Source of the DNA: Candidatus Cloacimonetes bacterium 4572_55
GTDB lineage: Bacteria > 4572-55
Reading direction: 5' to 3'
NCBI GenBank assembly: GCA_002084765.1
Contig: NBMB01000015.1
Coordinates: forward strand, 36,028 to 100,027
DNA length: 64,000 bases
The translations under genes and the position numbers were made by a program. Below the pieces are notes generated by a model, which was not told where the DNA came from, did no database searches, and saw only the letters and a program-made list of their open reading frames with translations. This document shows, piece by piece, positions 7,803-16,708 of the stretch. The number at the start of each line of letters is the position of its first letter. Position 1 is the stretch's first letter.

Positions 7803-10199
7803 TTATTTCAAATTTAATTTGACGACGGTGACGCCGCTTCCGCCTTGATTCCATGGGGCTAAATTTTGCTCCAGAACCCACGGATGTCGAGACAGAATCT
7901 CCGAGACTACCCGTCGCAATACGCCCGTTCCTTTCCCGTGGATTATCCTCACCTGCTCCAAAGAGGCAATATATACGTCGTCCAAATATTTCTCGACGTG
8001 TTGAATCGCCTCCTCTGCCCGAAAACCCCGAATATCCAACTCCGACTGAAGCGTGTCGGATTCAAAAATATGTTGTCCTGCCGTCGACTTCTTTTTCTTC
8101 GGCTCATCGGCATTCTTGATAGCGGTCAAACGATCAAGCGAAACCATGATCCGGATTGTGCCCGTTTCCACTATAATATGCTTATTATCCTTTGCTTCCG
8201 CCACAACGCCATCCCTGTCCCAATCGGCAATTCGGACTTGATCCCCGACCTGAACCTGAGTCAAAGGAGCGAAAATCTCTCTTGGGACGGTCTGACCTTC
8301 TTGTTTTTGTCGATCAGCAATTTTTTGCTCTTCACGACGCACCTTTTCTCGAGCTTTTTCCTGAGCTTTTTGAATTTTTTCTCGATCAGTCGCCTCTTTT
8401 TTCAGATCACTGACGACCTGCTTCATTTTTTTTTTGGTATCTTTGACAAAATCAGCGGCTTCCTTCAACGCCTTTTCCTTCGCAGTCTGCCGAATGGATT
8501 TCAGCTGTTCCAACTTTTGCTCATATTTATCAGTTTTTTTCTTCTGGCGATCGATTTCCTCGCGTAAGGATTCCCGCTCCTCTGTGAGCTTCCGATGTTC
8601 ATTCTCCAAATCAGCGACCAACCGGCTGATATCCTGCTCCTCATCCCGCCGAAGTGCGCGCGCTGTTTCCAATATATGAGCCGGCATCCCCAATCGCCCG
8701 GATATTTCCAGAGCATAGCTGCTCCCAGGCAAATTTGGATGAAATCGGTAAGTCGGAGCCAAAGTCGCCCGATCAAACTCCATAGACCCGTTCATAATAT
8801 GGGGATGTTCATGGGCAAACACTTTCAATACGCCGTAGTGTGTCGTGGCGATGGTCGTCGCGCGGTTCGCGGTGAGATACTCCAGAATCGCCATACTCAA
8901 CGCTGCTCCTTCTTCTGGATCCGTTCCCGCGCCCAATTCATCCAGCAGAATCAGAACAGTGTCGCTGGCATGATAAACAAAATGGATAATCTGTTTCATG
9001 TGAGAGGAGAAGGTGCTGAGGCTCTGCTGAAGCGATTGTTCGTCGCCGATATCCGCGAAAATATCGGTAAAGATTGGCAGCGTAACTCCATGCGAGGCTG
9101 GGACATGCAGACCTGACTGGGCGGATAGAGCGATCAAGCCGATAGTTTTTAGAAAAACCGTCTTCCCGCCAGTATTGGGACCCGTGACCAGGATCGTATT
9201 GATATCATCCGGCAACGATACTGTATTTCCCTGCTCTTTTTTGTTTTTGTTTTGTCGGCGGAAAATATCAGCTAATAGGATATGCCGTCCGTTCGTGATG
9301 CATAGCGGCAGACCTTCCCCGATCTCCGGCGAGATACAGTCAAAATCCAAGGACAACCGAGCTTTGGCTCCGGTCATATCCAAATAGGTCAAGGTTTGGA
9401 ATGAGATCGTCAAGCGGTCTTGATTCTCCCGCACCATATCGGTCAGAGCCAGTAAGATCCGCTTGATTTCCTTCCGCTCCTCCTGAAACAGCGCGCGCAT
9501 ATCATTATTGAGCGGTGCTACCGAGAATGGCTCGACAAAAACCGTTGCTCCGCTCGAGGAGTGGTCATGCACCACGCCCGGCGTCTGCCCTCGCTCATCC
9601 TGTCTCACCGGTATCACATACCGACCTTCTCGCAAGGTGATATAGAGATCCGCGCGTCCAGTATCAGCCATACGCTGTAGGATCGCGTTCAATTTCTGCT
9701 GTATCTGATCCCGCTTTTGATGAAGCGATCTTCGGATTTTTGCCAATTGAGGACTGGCGTTATCCATTATATCGCCGGATGGGTCAATAGTGGTCTCAAT
9801 CGCGCTCTCCAATTCATTGAAATTGAAAAGTCCTTTTGCCAGAGTCGCTAAACGCGGAGTCTTTTCGCCCCGCTTCTTTATAAAATTGTGAGCGACTCGG
9901 CTGCCGCGACAGACTCCCGTAATTTGCACCAACGATTGAATGTCCAAAATACTGCCGGGCGCACGCGCACAAATCAAAGAGCCCCTGATGTCCTGCAAAC
10001 CCACAAACGGAAATTGCCCCTCTTCCTCTAAAAGCCGGCAAAATTCTGTTGTCTCGTCCAACTTCCGACGAATCTGTTCCACGTCGAAAAGAGGCTGCAT
10101 CTCAGAAATTTCCCTCTTGCCTCCAATCGAAACCGCCCGCTCGCTAAGAATGGATTTAAGTTGTTCATATTCCAAAATTTTTAATGTATGTTTATTCAT
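7803..10199 (-). CDS. mutS2: Endonuclease MutS2
   Basis: MutS2 (798 aa) is a MutS-family ATPase implicated in suppressing recombination and in ribosome rescue in some bacteria. The N-terminal core and clamp region has REGRYVIPVRQDERG. The ATPase shows Walker A GPNTGGKT (about residue 340), LLDELGAGTDPEEGAAL and the switch ATTHYGVLKVFA. A long charged coiled coil (about 515-650) follows. The C-terminal Smr domain has LDIRGFRAEEAIQHVEKYLD and the signature VRIIHGKGTGVLR. The mismatch-recognition domain of true MutS is absent, as expected for MutS2. It lies between rpsU and dnaG, all on the minus strand. Confidence 0.95.
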   Translation of the reverse strand: MNKHTLKILEYEQLKSILSERAVSIGGKREISEMQPLFDVEQIRRKLDETTEFCRLLEEEGQFPFVGLQDIRGSLICARAPGSILDIQSLVQITGVCRGSRVAHNFIKKRGEKTPRLATLAKGLFNFNELESAIETTIDPSGDIMDNASPQLAKIRRSLHQKRDQIQQKLNAILQRMADTGRADLYITLREGRYVIPVRQDERGQTPGVVHDHSSSGATVFVEPFSVAPLNNDMRALFQEERKEIKRILLALTDMVRENQDRLTISFQTLTYLDMTGAKARLSLDFDCISPEIGEGLPLCITNGRHILLADIFRRQNKNKKEQGNTVSLPDDINTILVTGPNTGGKTVFLKTIGLIALSAQSGLHVPASHGVTLPIFTDIFADIGDEQSLQQSLSTFSSHMKQIIHFVYHASDTVLILLDELGAGTDPEEGAALSMAILEYLTANRATTIATTHYGVLKVFAHEHPHIMNGSMEFDRATLAPTYRFHPNLPGSSYALEISGRLGMPAHILETARALRRDEEQDISRLVADLENEHRKLTEERESLREEIDRQKKKTDKYEQKLEQLKSIRQTAKEKALKEAADFVKDTKKKMKQVVSDLKKEATDREKIQKAQEKAREKVRREEQKIADRQKQEGQTVPREIFAPLTQVQVGDQVRIADWDRDGVVAEAKDNKHIIVETGTIRIMVSLDRLTAIKNADEPKKKKSTAGQHIFESDTLQSELDIRGFRAEEAIQHVEKYLDDVYIASLEQVRIIHGKGTGVLRRVVSEILSRHPWVLEQNLAPWNQGGSGVTVVKLNLK

Positions 10200-10290
10200 A
10201 TTTACGTCTATTGTCGAGTTTATGTCTAATGTCGAGTTGAAAATAATTAAGAGGGAAGATTACAATTTTGTTGCGCTAAATTTGAGGTTA

Positions 10291-10324
10291 AAAAAAAGCA
10301 AGGGTAACGCTCCGTTACCCTTGC
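10291..10324 (-). terminator. Intrinsic terminator after rpsU
   Basis: On the minus strand a perfect 12-bp stem (GCAAGGGTAACG and complement, 10324-10313 and 10309-10298) with a 3-base loop is followed at once by seven T (10297-10291). It terminates rpsU transcripts before mutS2. Confidence 0.85.
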
Positions 10325-10405
10325 AGCGCCTTTCGAACAAGCCGATCGGCATTTTCTATTTACTTATTTTCTCACTCAGTCCATCGCCACGATCAACTCT
10401 TTAGA

Positions 10406-10606
10406 TTATCCATATTGTTCTTTGAGAAGACGTTGACGGTTTTTGCGTTTCGCAGCGTTCAATTTACGTTTGCGTCGATCGCTGGGTTTCTCAAAATGCT
10501 GATGCTTACGAATATCAGACAGAATCCCGGCTTTCTCACATGTTTTCTTGAAACGGCGAAGCGCGCTCTCGAAAGATTCATTTTCTTTGACGATAACGCC
10601 CGGCAT
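10406..10606 (-). CDS. rpsU: Ribosomal protein bS21
   Basis: This is a small-subunit ribosomal protein of 66 aa that binds near the 3' end of 16S rRNA. The sequence [20 protein letters not shown] followed by a very basic tail ([22 protein letters not shown]) is diagnostic. The ATG at 10606 is preferred to an in-frame GTG at 10618 because family members begin at MPGV and AGGTG lies nine bases before it. It has its own promoter and terminator, so it is a single-gene transcript. Confidence 0.95.
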   Translation of the reverse strand: MPGVIVKENESFESALRRFKKTCEKAGILSDIRKHQHFEKPSDRRKRKLNAAKRKNRQRLLKEQYG

Positions 10607-10639
10607 GCAGTTTAACACCTACCCTTCTATTTTAGATTT

Positions 10640-10660
10640 TAATTTCCAATTTGGAAATTA
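10640..10660 (-). repeat. Palindrome in the rpsU leader
   Basis: TAATTTCCAA, one base, and TTGGAAATTA form a 21-base palindrome between the predicted transcript start (about 10666) and the rpsU start codon. It could be an operator or a small leader hairpin. Confidence 0.4.
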
Positions 10661-10672
10661 TTTTAGTAGCGC

Positions 10673-10701
10673 AAAATAGCGTTGTGAATATACATTGTCA
10701 A
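10673..10701 (-). promoter_or_regulatory. Sigma-70 promoter for rpsU
   Basis: TTGACA (10701-10696), 17 bases, TATTTT (10678-10673) on the minus strand. The predicted leader is about 60 bases. Confidence 0.65.
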
Positions 10702-11091
10702 GTAAAATCGACAACAAGATCTAAATTATAACTGAGACTGTTCATCCAAGAAGTCAGCTATTCAAAATGAACCGCGCGTATGGCTTCAACAAATTCCCAT
10801 TGCAGTATAATGATGCTTGGATTAATTTTGTTATATATCTACCAATTAGTTATCTTTTTGCATTTGTTTCCGATATTCGCGTAATTTACTGATATGAATC
10901 GAGAGCTTCCATAACATGACGATTCTTATTGACACAGTTTCTATCTGTTGTTATAATTGGTGTTGTTTTTTTTACCCCACGCCGTATGAAAGCGTAACTC
11001 AATACGCCATAAGTTCTTCGGCGTCACCCTGTGAGTAGAACGTGAGGCCTGAGCACTTCTTGTCAGGCGATTTCTATGAATCAGGAATGGG
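10702..11091. other. Intergenic stretch with two short hairpins
   Basis: No gene is seen in these 390 bases. Near the downstream end are two inverted repeats: ACGCC/GGCGT (11004-11008 and 11020-11024) and GCCTGA/TCAGGC (11047-11052 and 11063-11068). They lie just before the TTG start at 11092 and could belong to a structured leader, but no known RNA family was recognised. Confidence 0.4.
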
Positions 11092-12363
11092 TTGTCCTAT
11101 TTAGGTAAATTTTGGAAAGCGGTTATACGACTTATGCGAGAAGGGCTCACAGAAGAACAGGATCTTATATACCAAGCACTCCGTTCTTGGCGGAATAAAG
11201 AGGCGAAATTCCAGAGGGTGACGCCTGCGAGAATTTTGGTAAACAACACCTTGTTGCAAATCGCTCAGAAAATTCCAAAGACGGCGAAAAATCTGTTGCA
11301 ATGCGGTGTGAGCCAACGAAAATTCGACCTCTATGGGGAACGGATCATAGAGATCATAAAAAATCCAGAAACTCAGACCGAGATCAATTCTCCAGTTGAC
11401 GAAGAAAAAAATGTATTCCAAAGTTTTGCCGCGTCGCCTCATGCCACAGGTTATATCGAATCGGAAACGGAATCGGAAACATTATCTGTCACGATCTTGA
11501 ATAATGAGATCGTCGAGGTGATTCGTCGATCTTTTAAAGACCAGTTTCATCAAAAATTGTTACGGATTGAGGGAGAGATAGCCGACGTACGGAACTATTC
11601 TGAAAACCGAATATTTTTCGATCTGAAAGATGAAGACGGTATGATTGTTTGCCGCTGTCAGGACTCGATCAAAACAACGCTTGTGGTTGGACAAAGAGTC
11701 GTTTGTAGCGGGTCGGTTCTGACCTCAATGGAGCATGGAGGTCGGTGGTCGGTGCTTTTCGATGCGCGGGAGATTCAGATCGTCGGTCAGGGGAAACTGA
11801 GCAAGGACCGGGAAGCGGTTTACCAACAATTGGCGCAACAAGGACTTTTCGACGACTATCGCCAGAGAGATCTGCCGCGCTTCCCGAGACGGATTGTTGT
11901 CGTCTCCGCGCCAAACGACCCAATCTACCACGATCTAAAACGAAAGTTGGCACCGATCAGTTCCTTGAAGCTTGACCATTTTCCTGTGGATGTGGTCGTG
12001 GAAAAAAAGCTGGTGCACGCGTTACGGCTGATAGATCAAAAACGTGCAGATTTGATTGTGCTCGCGCAAAGTCAAAAATTTGATCTAGAAAATTTCGACA
12101 GACCCGATGTGGTGGAAGCAGTAGCCGACTGCCGGCTGCCAATCATAACCGCGATCGGCGATCAGTCAGATCATACATTGTGCGATCTGGCAGCGGATTT
12201 TTCTTCTCCTTCGCCCGATAAATTGGATCATAAGATCAGGGAACTGTGGCGACCTGACCGCGTATCGCCCACAAGCGCGTTCAGTTATGTTGTGCTCATT
12301 TTTGCATTGTTGTTCTTCATAGTTATGTGCGGCCTGGTTTTGAACAAAATGGGCTTATTTTGA
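11092..12363 (+). CDS. HRDC-XseA-like fusion with a C-terminal membrane anchor
   Basis: This 423-aa protein is a novel-looking fusion. An HRDC domain (about residues 18-92; GLTEEQDLIYQALRSW...TPARILVNNTLLQIA) is followed by a nucleic-acid-binding OB fold like that of exonuclease VII large subunit (about 155-245). A region then resembles the XseA catalytic domain (about 250-390). The XseA motifs are altered: the conserved GRGGGSLEDL is AQSQKFDLENF, and GHETD is GDQSD. The coiled-coil tail is replaced by one transmembrane helix (about 398-418). Exonuclease activity is therefore doubtful. The start is TTG, with AGGA five bases upstream, just after an in-frame stop. No xseB is adjacent. Confidence 0.75.
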   Translation: MSYLGKFWKAVIRLMREGLTEEQDLIYQALRSWRNKEAKFQRVTPARILVNNTLLQIAQKIPKTAKNLLQCGVSQRKFDLYGERIIEIIKNPETQTEINSPVDEEKNVFQSFAASPHATGYIESETESETLSVTILNNEIVEVIRRSFKDQFHQKLLRIEGEIADVRNYSENRIFFDLKDEDGMIVCRCQDSIKTTLVVGQRVVCSGSVLTSMEHGGRWSVLFDAREIQIVGQGKLSKDREAVYQQLAQQGLFDDYRQRDLPRFPRRIVVVSAPNDPIYHDLKRKLAPISSLKLDHFPVDVVVEKKLVHALRLIDQKRADLIVLAQSQKFDLENFDRPDVVEAVADCRLPIITAIGDQSDHTLCDLAADFSSPSPDKLDHKIRELWRPDRVSPTSAFSYVVLIFALLFFIVMCGLVLNKMGLF

Positions 12364-12747
12364 TCAAACCGCGCTGTTCGTAGATTAAGATGGCTCTTGG
12401 GAAGTTTTTATTGGATCTGCATATCCATTATGAAAAGGTTGCGCCTTACGATCTGGAAATCCATGAAACCGCGCAGAAAGAAAATTCCAAAGCCAAGTTG
12501 CGGGCAATTCCCGATAAAGCCGAGAGACAAAACGATTGCCGAAAAATTCAGTACCTACAAATTCGCTGATTATAAAGAGAAAGTAATCGATCTGCTGGGG
12601 CGGGTTTGCACGGTGTCAGTCAAGACTGTGGGTATTGTGGATCACATGGCAGAGGAAGAGCCGCATGGATAAGGCTTTCACTTCATTTCGCTTTCAATGG
12701 GGATATCTTCGGCGATCGCGATCGGACTTCCTTTTTTTCATGCCTAT
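12364..12747. other. Region with only weak short ORFs
   Basis: Two short plus-strand frames overlap here. One of 59 codons begins at ATG 12390 (MALGKFLLDLHIHYEKVAPY). Another begins at TTG 12397 and runs to 12672. Neither has a clear ribosome site or recognised family. The first looks more protein-like early and the second later, so this may be a frameshifted remnant. I do not call a gene. Confidence 0.3.
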
Positions 12748-13644
12748 TCAATTCAGCCGTTGGCGTTTGCCGAGAAAAGCCAGCAAGGAGACGTCGTAAG
12801 GCGTTTCGGTATGAATCGGGACATAATCGATCAGGCGTTCCCGACACTTCAGTCGATATTCTTTAGAGAGTTTCCGCAATCTGTCCTGATATTCGGCGCG
12901 AATCTGCCATGGTTGTGTCAGAATCCGCTCGCCGGTCTCCATATCCTCAAAGACTGCTTCTCGATCAAAAGGAAATTCGCGTTCATAACGATCCAATACA
13001 TGAAACACGATCACCTCATGCTTCCGATGGCGAAAATGCTTCAGCCCTCCGAGCAATTTTTCTGGATCGTCGAACAGGTCGGAGATCACAATGATCAAGC
13101 CTCGTCGTTTGATTTTTTCCGCTAATTGATGAAAGGTGTCGCTGACCTGGGTTCGCCCTCCAGCTTTTAAATTATCCAACTCCTTTAATATCATATGGAT
13201 ATGGGAGATCGATGCTTTTGGCGGAATAAAAGTGCGAATGTTTTCGTCAAATGTGACCAGGCCCACCGCGTCCTGCTGGCGCAACATCAAATACGCGAGC
13301 GCGGCGGCAAGATATGAGCCGTATTCCAGCTTAGATATGGTCTTTTCGGACTGATACGCCATGGACGCGCTCGCATCTAAGAGGATATAGGACTTCAGAT
13401 TCGTCTCTTCCTCATATTGCTTGATATAGAACCGGTCAGATTTTCCGTACACCTTCCAGTCGATATGCTTAATCTCGTCTCCAGGCATATACTGCCGATG
13501 TTCGGCGAACTCGACGCTGAACCCGTGATAGGGGCTTCGGTGCAAACCGGTGATAAATCCCTCCACGACCAAACGGGCTTTTAAGTCCATCCGGCTCAAT
13601 TTCGATATGGTCGAAGGCTCCAGATAATTTCGATCTTTTTTCAT
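12748..13644 (-). CDS. DUF58 family protein
   Basis: This is a 298-aa DUF58 protein with a von Willebrand A-like fold. The family signature is VEFAEHRQYMPGDEIKHIDW (about residues 43-62), and the MIDAS-like DASASM follows (about 89-94). It ends with the C-terminal YDVSLLAFLGKRQ. DUF58 proteins are routinely encoded next to MoxR AAA+ ATPases, as here (upstream, 88-base gap on the same strand), and are thought to act with them in chaperone-like assembly or stress functions. No BatA/BatB-type VWA genes follow, so the cluster is minimal. The biochemical role is not known. Confidence 0.88.
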   Translation of the reverse strand: MKKDRNYLEPSTISKLSRMDLKARLVVEGFITGLHRSPYHGFSVEFAEHRQYMPGDEIKHIDWKVYGKSDRFYIKQYEEETNLKSYILLDASASMAYQSEKTISKLEYGSYLAAALAYLMLRQQDAVGLVTFDENIRTFIPPKASISHIHMILKELDNLKAGGRTQVSDTFHQLAEKIKRRGLIIVISDLFDDPEKLLGGLKHFRHRKHEVIVFHVLDRYEREFPFDREAVFEDMETGERILTQPWQIRAEYQDRLRKLSKEYRLKCRERLIDYVPIHTETPYDVSLLAFLGKRQRLN

Positions 13645-13732
13645 ATTTCCTCGTGATATTTATCTTATTAAAGCCGGAATATCAGCGACAAATCGCAGAA
13701 ATCCCAGCTTTTAAATGACAGACAAAAAAATA

Positions 13733-14791
13733 TCAATCCATTTTCGATTCGTCCACTTCTTCTAGCAGCCGCTCAATAATTTTCAGCGAATCGACACCTT
13801 CAGCTTCCGCGTTGAAATTGGTGACAATTCGGTGACGTAGCACGGGGCGACAGATCGCTCGCACGTCATCTGTTGATGGCGAGTGTCGGTTGTTGAGGAT
13901 GGCTCGGGTTTTTGCTCCGAGAATCAGATATTGCGACGCTCTCGGTCCTGCGCCCCAACTGACCAGTTCCTTGACAAAACCATACGCGTCGTCCTCTGTG
14001 GGACGTGTTTTTCGAGCAAGCGTCACCGCATATTTGACCACATGATCTGCTACAGGAACTTTGCGCACTAATTCTTGCAGATTTGCAATATCTTCTCCCG
14101 ACAACACCCGTTTTGGATACTCCTGAAACGCGCTGGTTGTCTTCTTCACGATCTCGGTCTCTTCTTCAAAAGATGGGTAAGTGATGGAGATATTGAACAT
14201 AAAGCGGTCAAGCTGAGCTTCTGGCAAGGGATATGTGCCTTCCTGCTCGATGGGGTTCTGCGTGGCAAGAACAAAAAAGGGCTTGGGAAATCGAAGCTCC
14301 GGACTCCGGTGACCTTGATCGTAGGTCTTTCCGCCGATTGTCACTTGTCGCTCCTGCATAGCCTGTAACAGCGCGGCTTGGGTTTTTGGCGGTGTCCGAT
14401 TGATCTCGTCGGCAAGAACGATGTTGGAAAAAATCGGTCCCTTGACAAATTGAAACACTCTGCGCCCGGTCGTATGATCCTCCTCAATGACGTCGGTGCC
14501 GGTAATATCCGACGGCATCAAATCCGGCGTGAATTGAATCCGATTGAACGACAAATCCAGCACATCGGCAACGGTTTTTATCAGCAACGTCTTTGCCAGA
14601 CCTGGCACGCCGACGATTAAACTGTGACCTTTCGACAATAGAGAAATCAACAACTCTTCGATCACCTGCTTTTGACCCACAATGACCTTAGCCACTTCTT
14701 TCTCGATTTTCTGTCTTGCCTTCGCTAAATCCGTAACCGCTTGAATATCATCGTCTTTTTCGATTTTTGACAATGTTTTATTTCTTGACAA
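13733..14791 (-). CDS. MoxR family AAA+ ATPase
   Basis: This is a MoxR-type ATPase of about 352 aa. Walker A-like GVPGLAKTLL, Walker B VLADEINRTPPKTQAALLQAM, sensor LATQNPIEQEGTYPLPEAQLDRF and the C-terminal lid are all present. A TTG at 14791 with GGAGG five bases upstream is chosen. An ATG 18 bases earlier (14809) lacks a ribosome site and would place GGAGG inside the coding sequence. It is encoded directly upstream of the DUF58 gene and probably forms a two-gene transcript with it. A TATAAT hexamer lies at 14848-14843 on the minus strand, but I see no good -35 element. Confidence 0.92.
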   Translation of the reverse strand: MSRNKTLSKIEKDDDIQAVTDLAKARQKIEKEVAKVIVGQKQVIEELLISLLSKGHSLIVGVPGLAKTLLIKTVADVLDLSFNRIQFTPDLMPSDITGTDVIEEDHTTGRRVFQFVKGPIFSNIVLADEINRTPPKTQAALLQAMQERQVTIGGKTYDQGHRSPELRFPKPFFVLATQNPIEQEGTYPLPEAQLDRFMFNISITYPSFEEETEIVKKTTSAFQEYPKRVLSGEDIANLQELVRKVPVADHVVKYAVTLARKTRPTEDDAYGFVKELVSWGAGPRASQYLILGAKTRAILNNRHSPSTDDVRAICRPVLRHRIVTNFNAEAEGVDSLKIIERLLEEVDESKMD

Positions 14792-14982
14792 TTGATCCTC
14801 CGATATCATCTATTTCACGTTTTTTATTTTCAATTTTTCAAAATTATAGCCAGGTGGTTGATAAAAATAACAACAAAAAGGGCGAAAAATTTGCTCGCGC
14901 TCGCCGCTTTCCTATCAAAGCGGTCTTATACATTGTGCTATATACATTGTTCCGATGCGGTTCTGAATGTGGGCGTTTTCAT

Positions 14983-15432
14983 CTACTCGTCGAGGGTATC
15001 TGTATCGATCTGACCCGTCATTTTCCTGGAGATATGAGACCAGGAAAGACCGATCGTCAATACAAGAGCCATGACGATCAGGACAATGTGTTGGATCATT
15101 TTTCCGCTTTGAACCGGCAACACGCCGTAGTCGATCAAAACCCACACCAGGCTCCCTAATAGTGCCAACGATAGAGCAATGCCGATGACTCCTAAGGACT
15201 TGCGCGCCGCGGTGATAAATATGATCCAACCGGTGATCAACACCACGCCGGTAAAAACTTTGAGAGGGTTAAAAGGCGGGAGTTCCGAGAAGGAAAATTG
15301 CGTGGGATCAATCGTGGAAAGTGCCCAGTGATAATACGAAATTCCTTCGGGATTGTATGTTCCATAGACTAACAGAAGCGCTCCAAGCAGTCGAGCGATC
15401 ACCTCTATGGCAAGATGACCAGATTTTGACAT
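14983..15432 (-). CDS. DUF6524-like integral membrane protein
   Basis: This is a 149-aa membrane protein with four hydrophobic segments. The sequence resembles the DUF6524 family as I recall it: ARLLGALLLVYGTYNPEGIS near the N terminus, LKVFTGVVLITGWIIFITA, and the ending IGLSWSHISRKMTGQIDTDT. Its function is unknown. The ATG at 15432 has AAAGG upstream. The in-frame TTG at 15453 is less likely. It follows the TPR gene by about 58 bases and probably shares its transcript. Confidence 0.7.
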   Translation of the reverse strand: MSKSGHLAIEVIARLLGALLLVYGTYNPEGISYYHWALSTIDPTQFSFSELPPFNPLKVFTGVVLITGWIIFITAARKSLGVIGIALSLALLGSLVWVLIDYGVLPVQSGKMIQHIVLIVMALVLTIGLSWSHISRKMTGQIDTDTLDE

Positions 15433-15490
15433 ATTATCAACCTTTGTTTGCAAAATTTATGGGGATTACAGAATTTTCTACTATCAACTA

Positions 15491-16651
15491 TCAGGTCACG
15501 CCCTGGGATTCCGATTCTTCCTGATTGGAAGCTCCGTACCGTTCCAGACAGGTTTTCGCCTCGATCTCGTCGGGATCGATTTCGACTGCCCGTTTCCAAG
15601 CCGAAACCGCTTCCTTGAACTTATCCAATTCATGGTATGCGTTGCCCAAATTGGTATAAGCCGGTGCCAAATTGCCCTTATGCTTGAGAGCTTCTTCAAA
15701 GTATTTTATTGCTTCATTAAAGTCACTTTCCAGATGATAAACGCATCCAAGATTGATATAGGATTCGACCATATCTGGCAGAAGTTTGATGGCTTTGATA
15801 AAATGGGATTTGGCTTCGTCGCTTTGTTTGAGCCGACTCAGAGTCAGTCCCAGATTATTGTGCGCCTCCGGAAAATCTGGAAAAAGTGTGATCGCCTCTT
15901 TAAACTCTGCAGCCGCGGCTTCGTAAGCCTGCTTATGAAACAGAGCCACGCCTTGATTATTGTGATCTCGTCCTTCCTGAATCTGTCGACGTCGGTCTTC
16001 AGCCTGACGACGCGTCTCCTGCTCATTCAAAAAATTCAATATCTGTTGGTTGTTGCGAGCAGTCAACTCGACCAGATCTTCCATTTTCTCCATCCGCTTG
16101 TTCTGAACCGAGATAAAATCTGTAAAGAGCCGATTCTGCCCTTCCAGTAAGTGACTTAACCGCTCCGCTTGAGACTTGTTGGATTGGATTATCCGATCTA
16201 TGCCTTGAAGAAGCGCATCTTTCAGATTATCAAGAGAGCTCTTGATTTTATCCGAATTCTCGTCCATCCCGTTTTGGATAAAGTTGAGCTGGGTGCGGAG
16301 CAGATCTTGCAAATCATCAAACCCTGATGCGACGACTTGTTTCAGATTCTGACCGATTTTGATAGTCGCTTGCTCGGTCGCTTTCTCAAAACCGGTCAAT
16401 TGGGTGGAAATATCCGAGGAATAGCCGGTCAGAATATGGACCATCCGTTCGATTTTTGATTCAGATCGCGCCTCAATGAGCTGCACGCCGCTCACCAGCT
16501 CTGCGAGACGGGGAATGTTGCACGCGTGATACTCAATGCTCCAGACCAAACAATCCTCTTCTCGGCAACGGAGAAGATGTCTCATCTCTTCATCATGGTC
16601 AGCTCCCTCTATAAAAGGGGCGGTGGGCGTTAAAAAAGGGCAGATTCCCAT
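15491..16651 (-). CDS. Coiled-coil and TPR protein with Cys-rich N terminus
   Basis: This 386-aa protein has no recognised specific function. Residues 1-60 carry several Cys/His (ICPF, LLRCREEDCLVW, YHACNI), possibly a metal site. Residues about 65-225 are amphipathic and rich in Q, L and K, suggesting a long coiled coil. Residues about 230-380 contain four to five TPR units (DHNNQGVALFHKQAYEAAAA, AHNNLGLTLSRLKQSDEAKS and similar). It lacks a signal peptide. It sits between ade and the DUF6524 gene on one strand. An ATG at 16651 is chosen over a TTG at 16669. Confidence 0.75.
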   Translation of the reverse strand: MGICPFLTPTAPFIEGADHDEEMRHLLRCREEDCLVWSIEYHACNIPRLAELVSGVQLIEARSESKIERMVHILTGYSSDISTQLTGFEKATEQATIKIGQNLKQVVASGFDDLQDLLRTQLNFIQNGMDENSDKIKSSLDNLKDALLQGIDRIIQSNKSQAERLSHLLEGQNRLFTDFISVQNKRMEKMEDLVELTARNNQQILNFLNEQETRRQAEDRRRQIQEGRDHNNQGVALFHKQAYEAAAAEFKEAITLFPDFPEAHNNLGLTLSRLKQSDEAKSHFIKAIKLLPDMVESYINLGCVYHLESDFNEAIKYFEEALKHKGNLAPAYTNLGNAYHELDKFKEAVSAWKRAVEIDPDEIEAKTCLERYGASNQEESESQGVT

Positions 16652-16708
16652 AGATTTTACCGCTTTCAATGGGTCGTAAAAGTATGTGGTTTTGGTGGGA
16701 ATTTATAA

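Noticed and set aside
12390..12672. Short ORFs as an xseB gene next to the XseA-like gene
   Set aside because: Neither frame resembles the XseB helical hairpin; lengths and composition do not fit.
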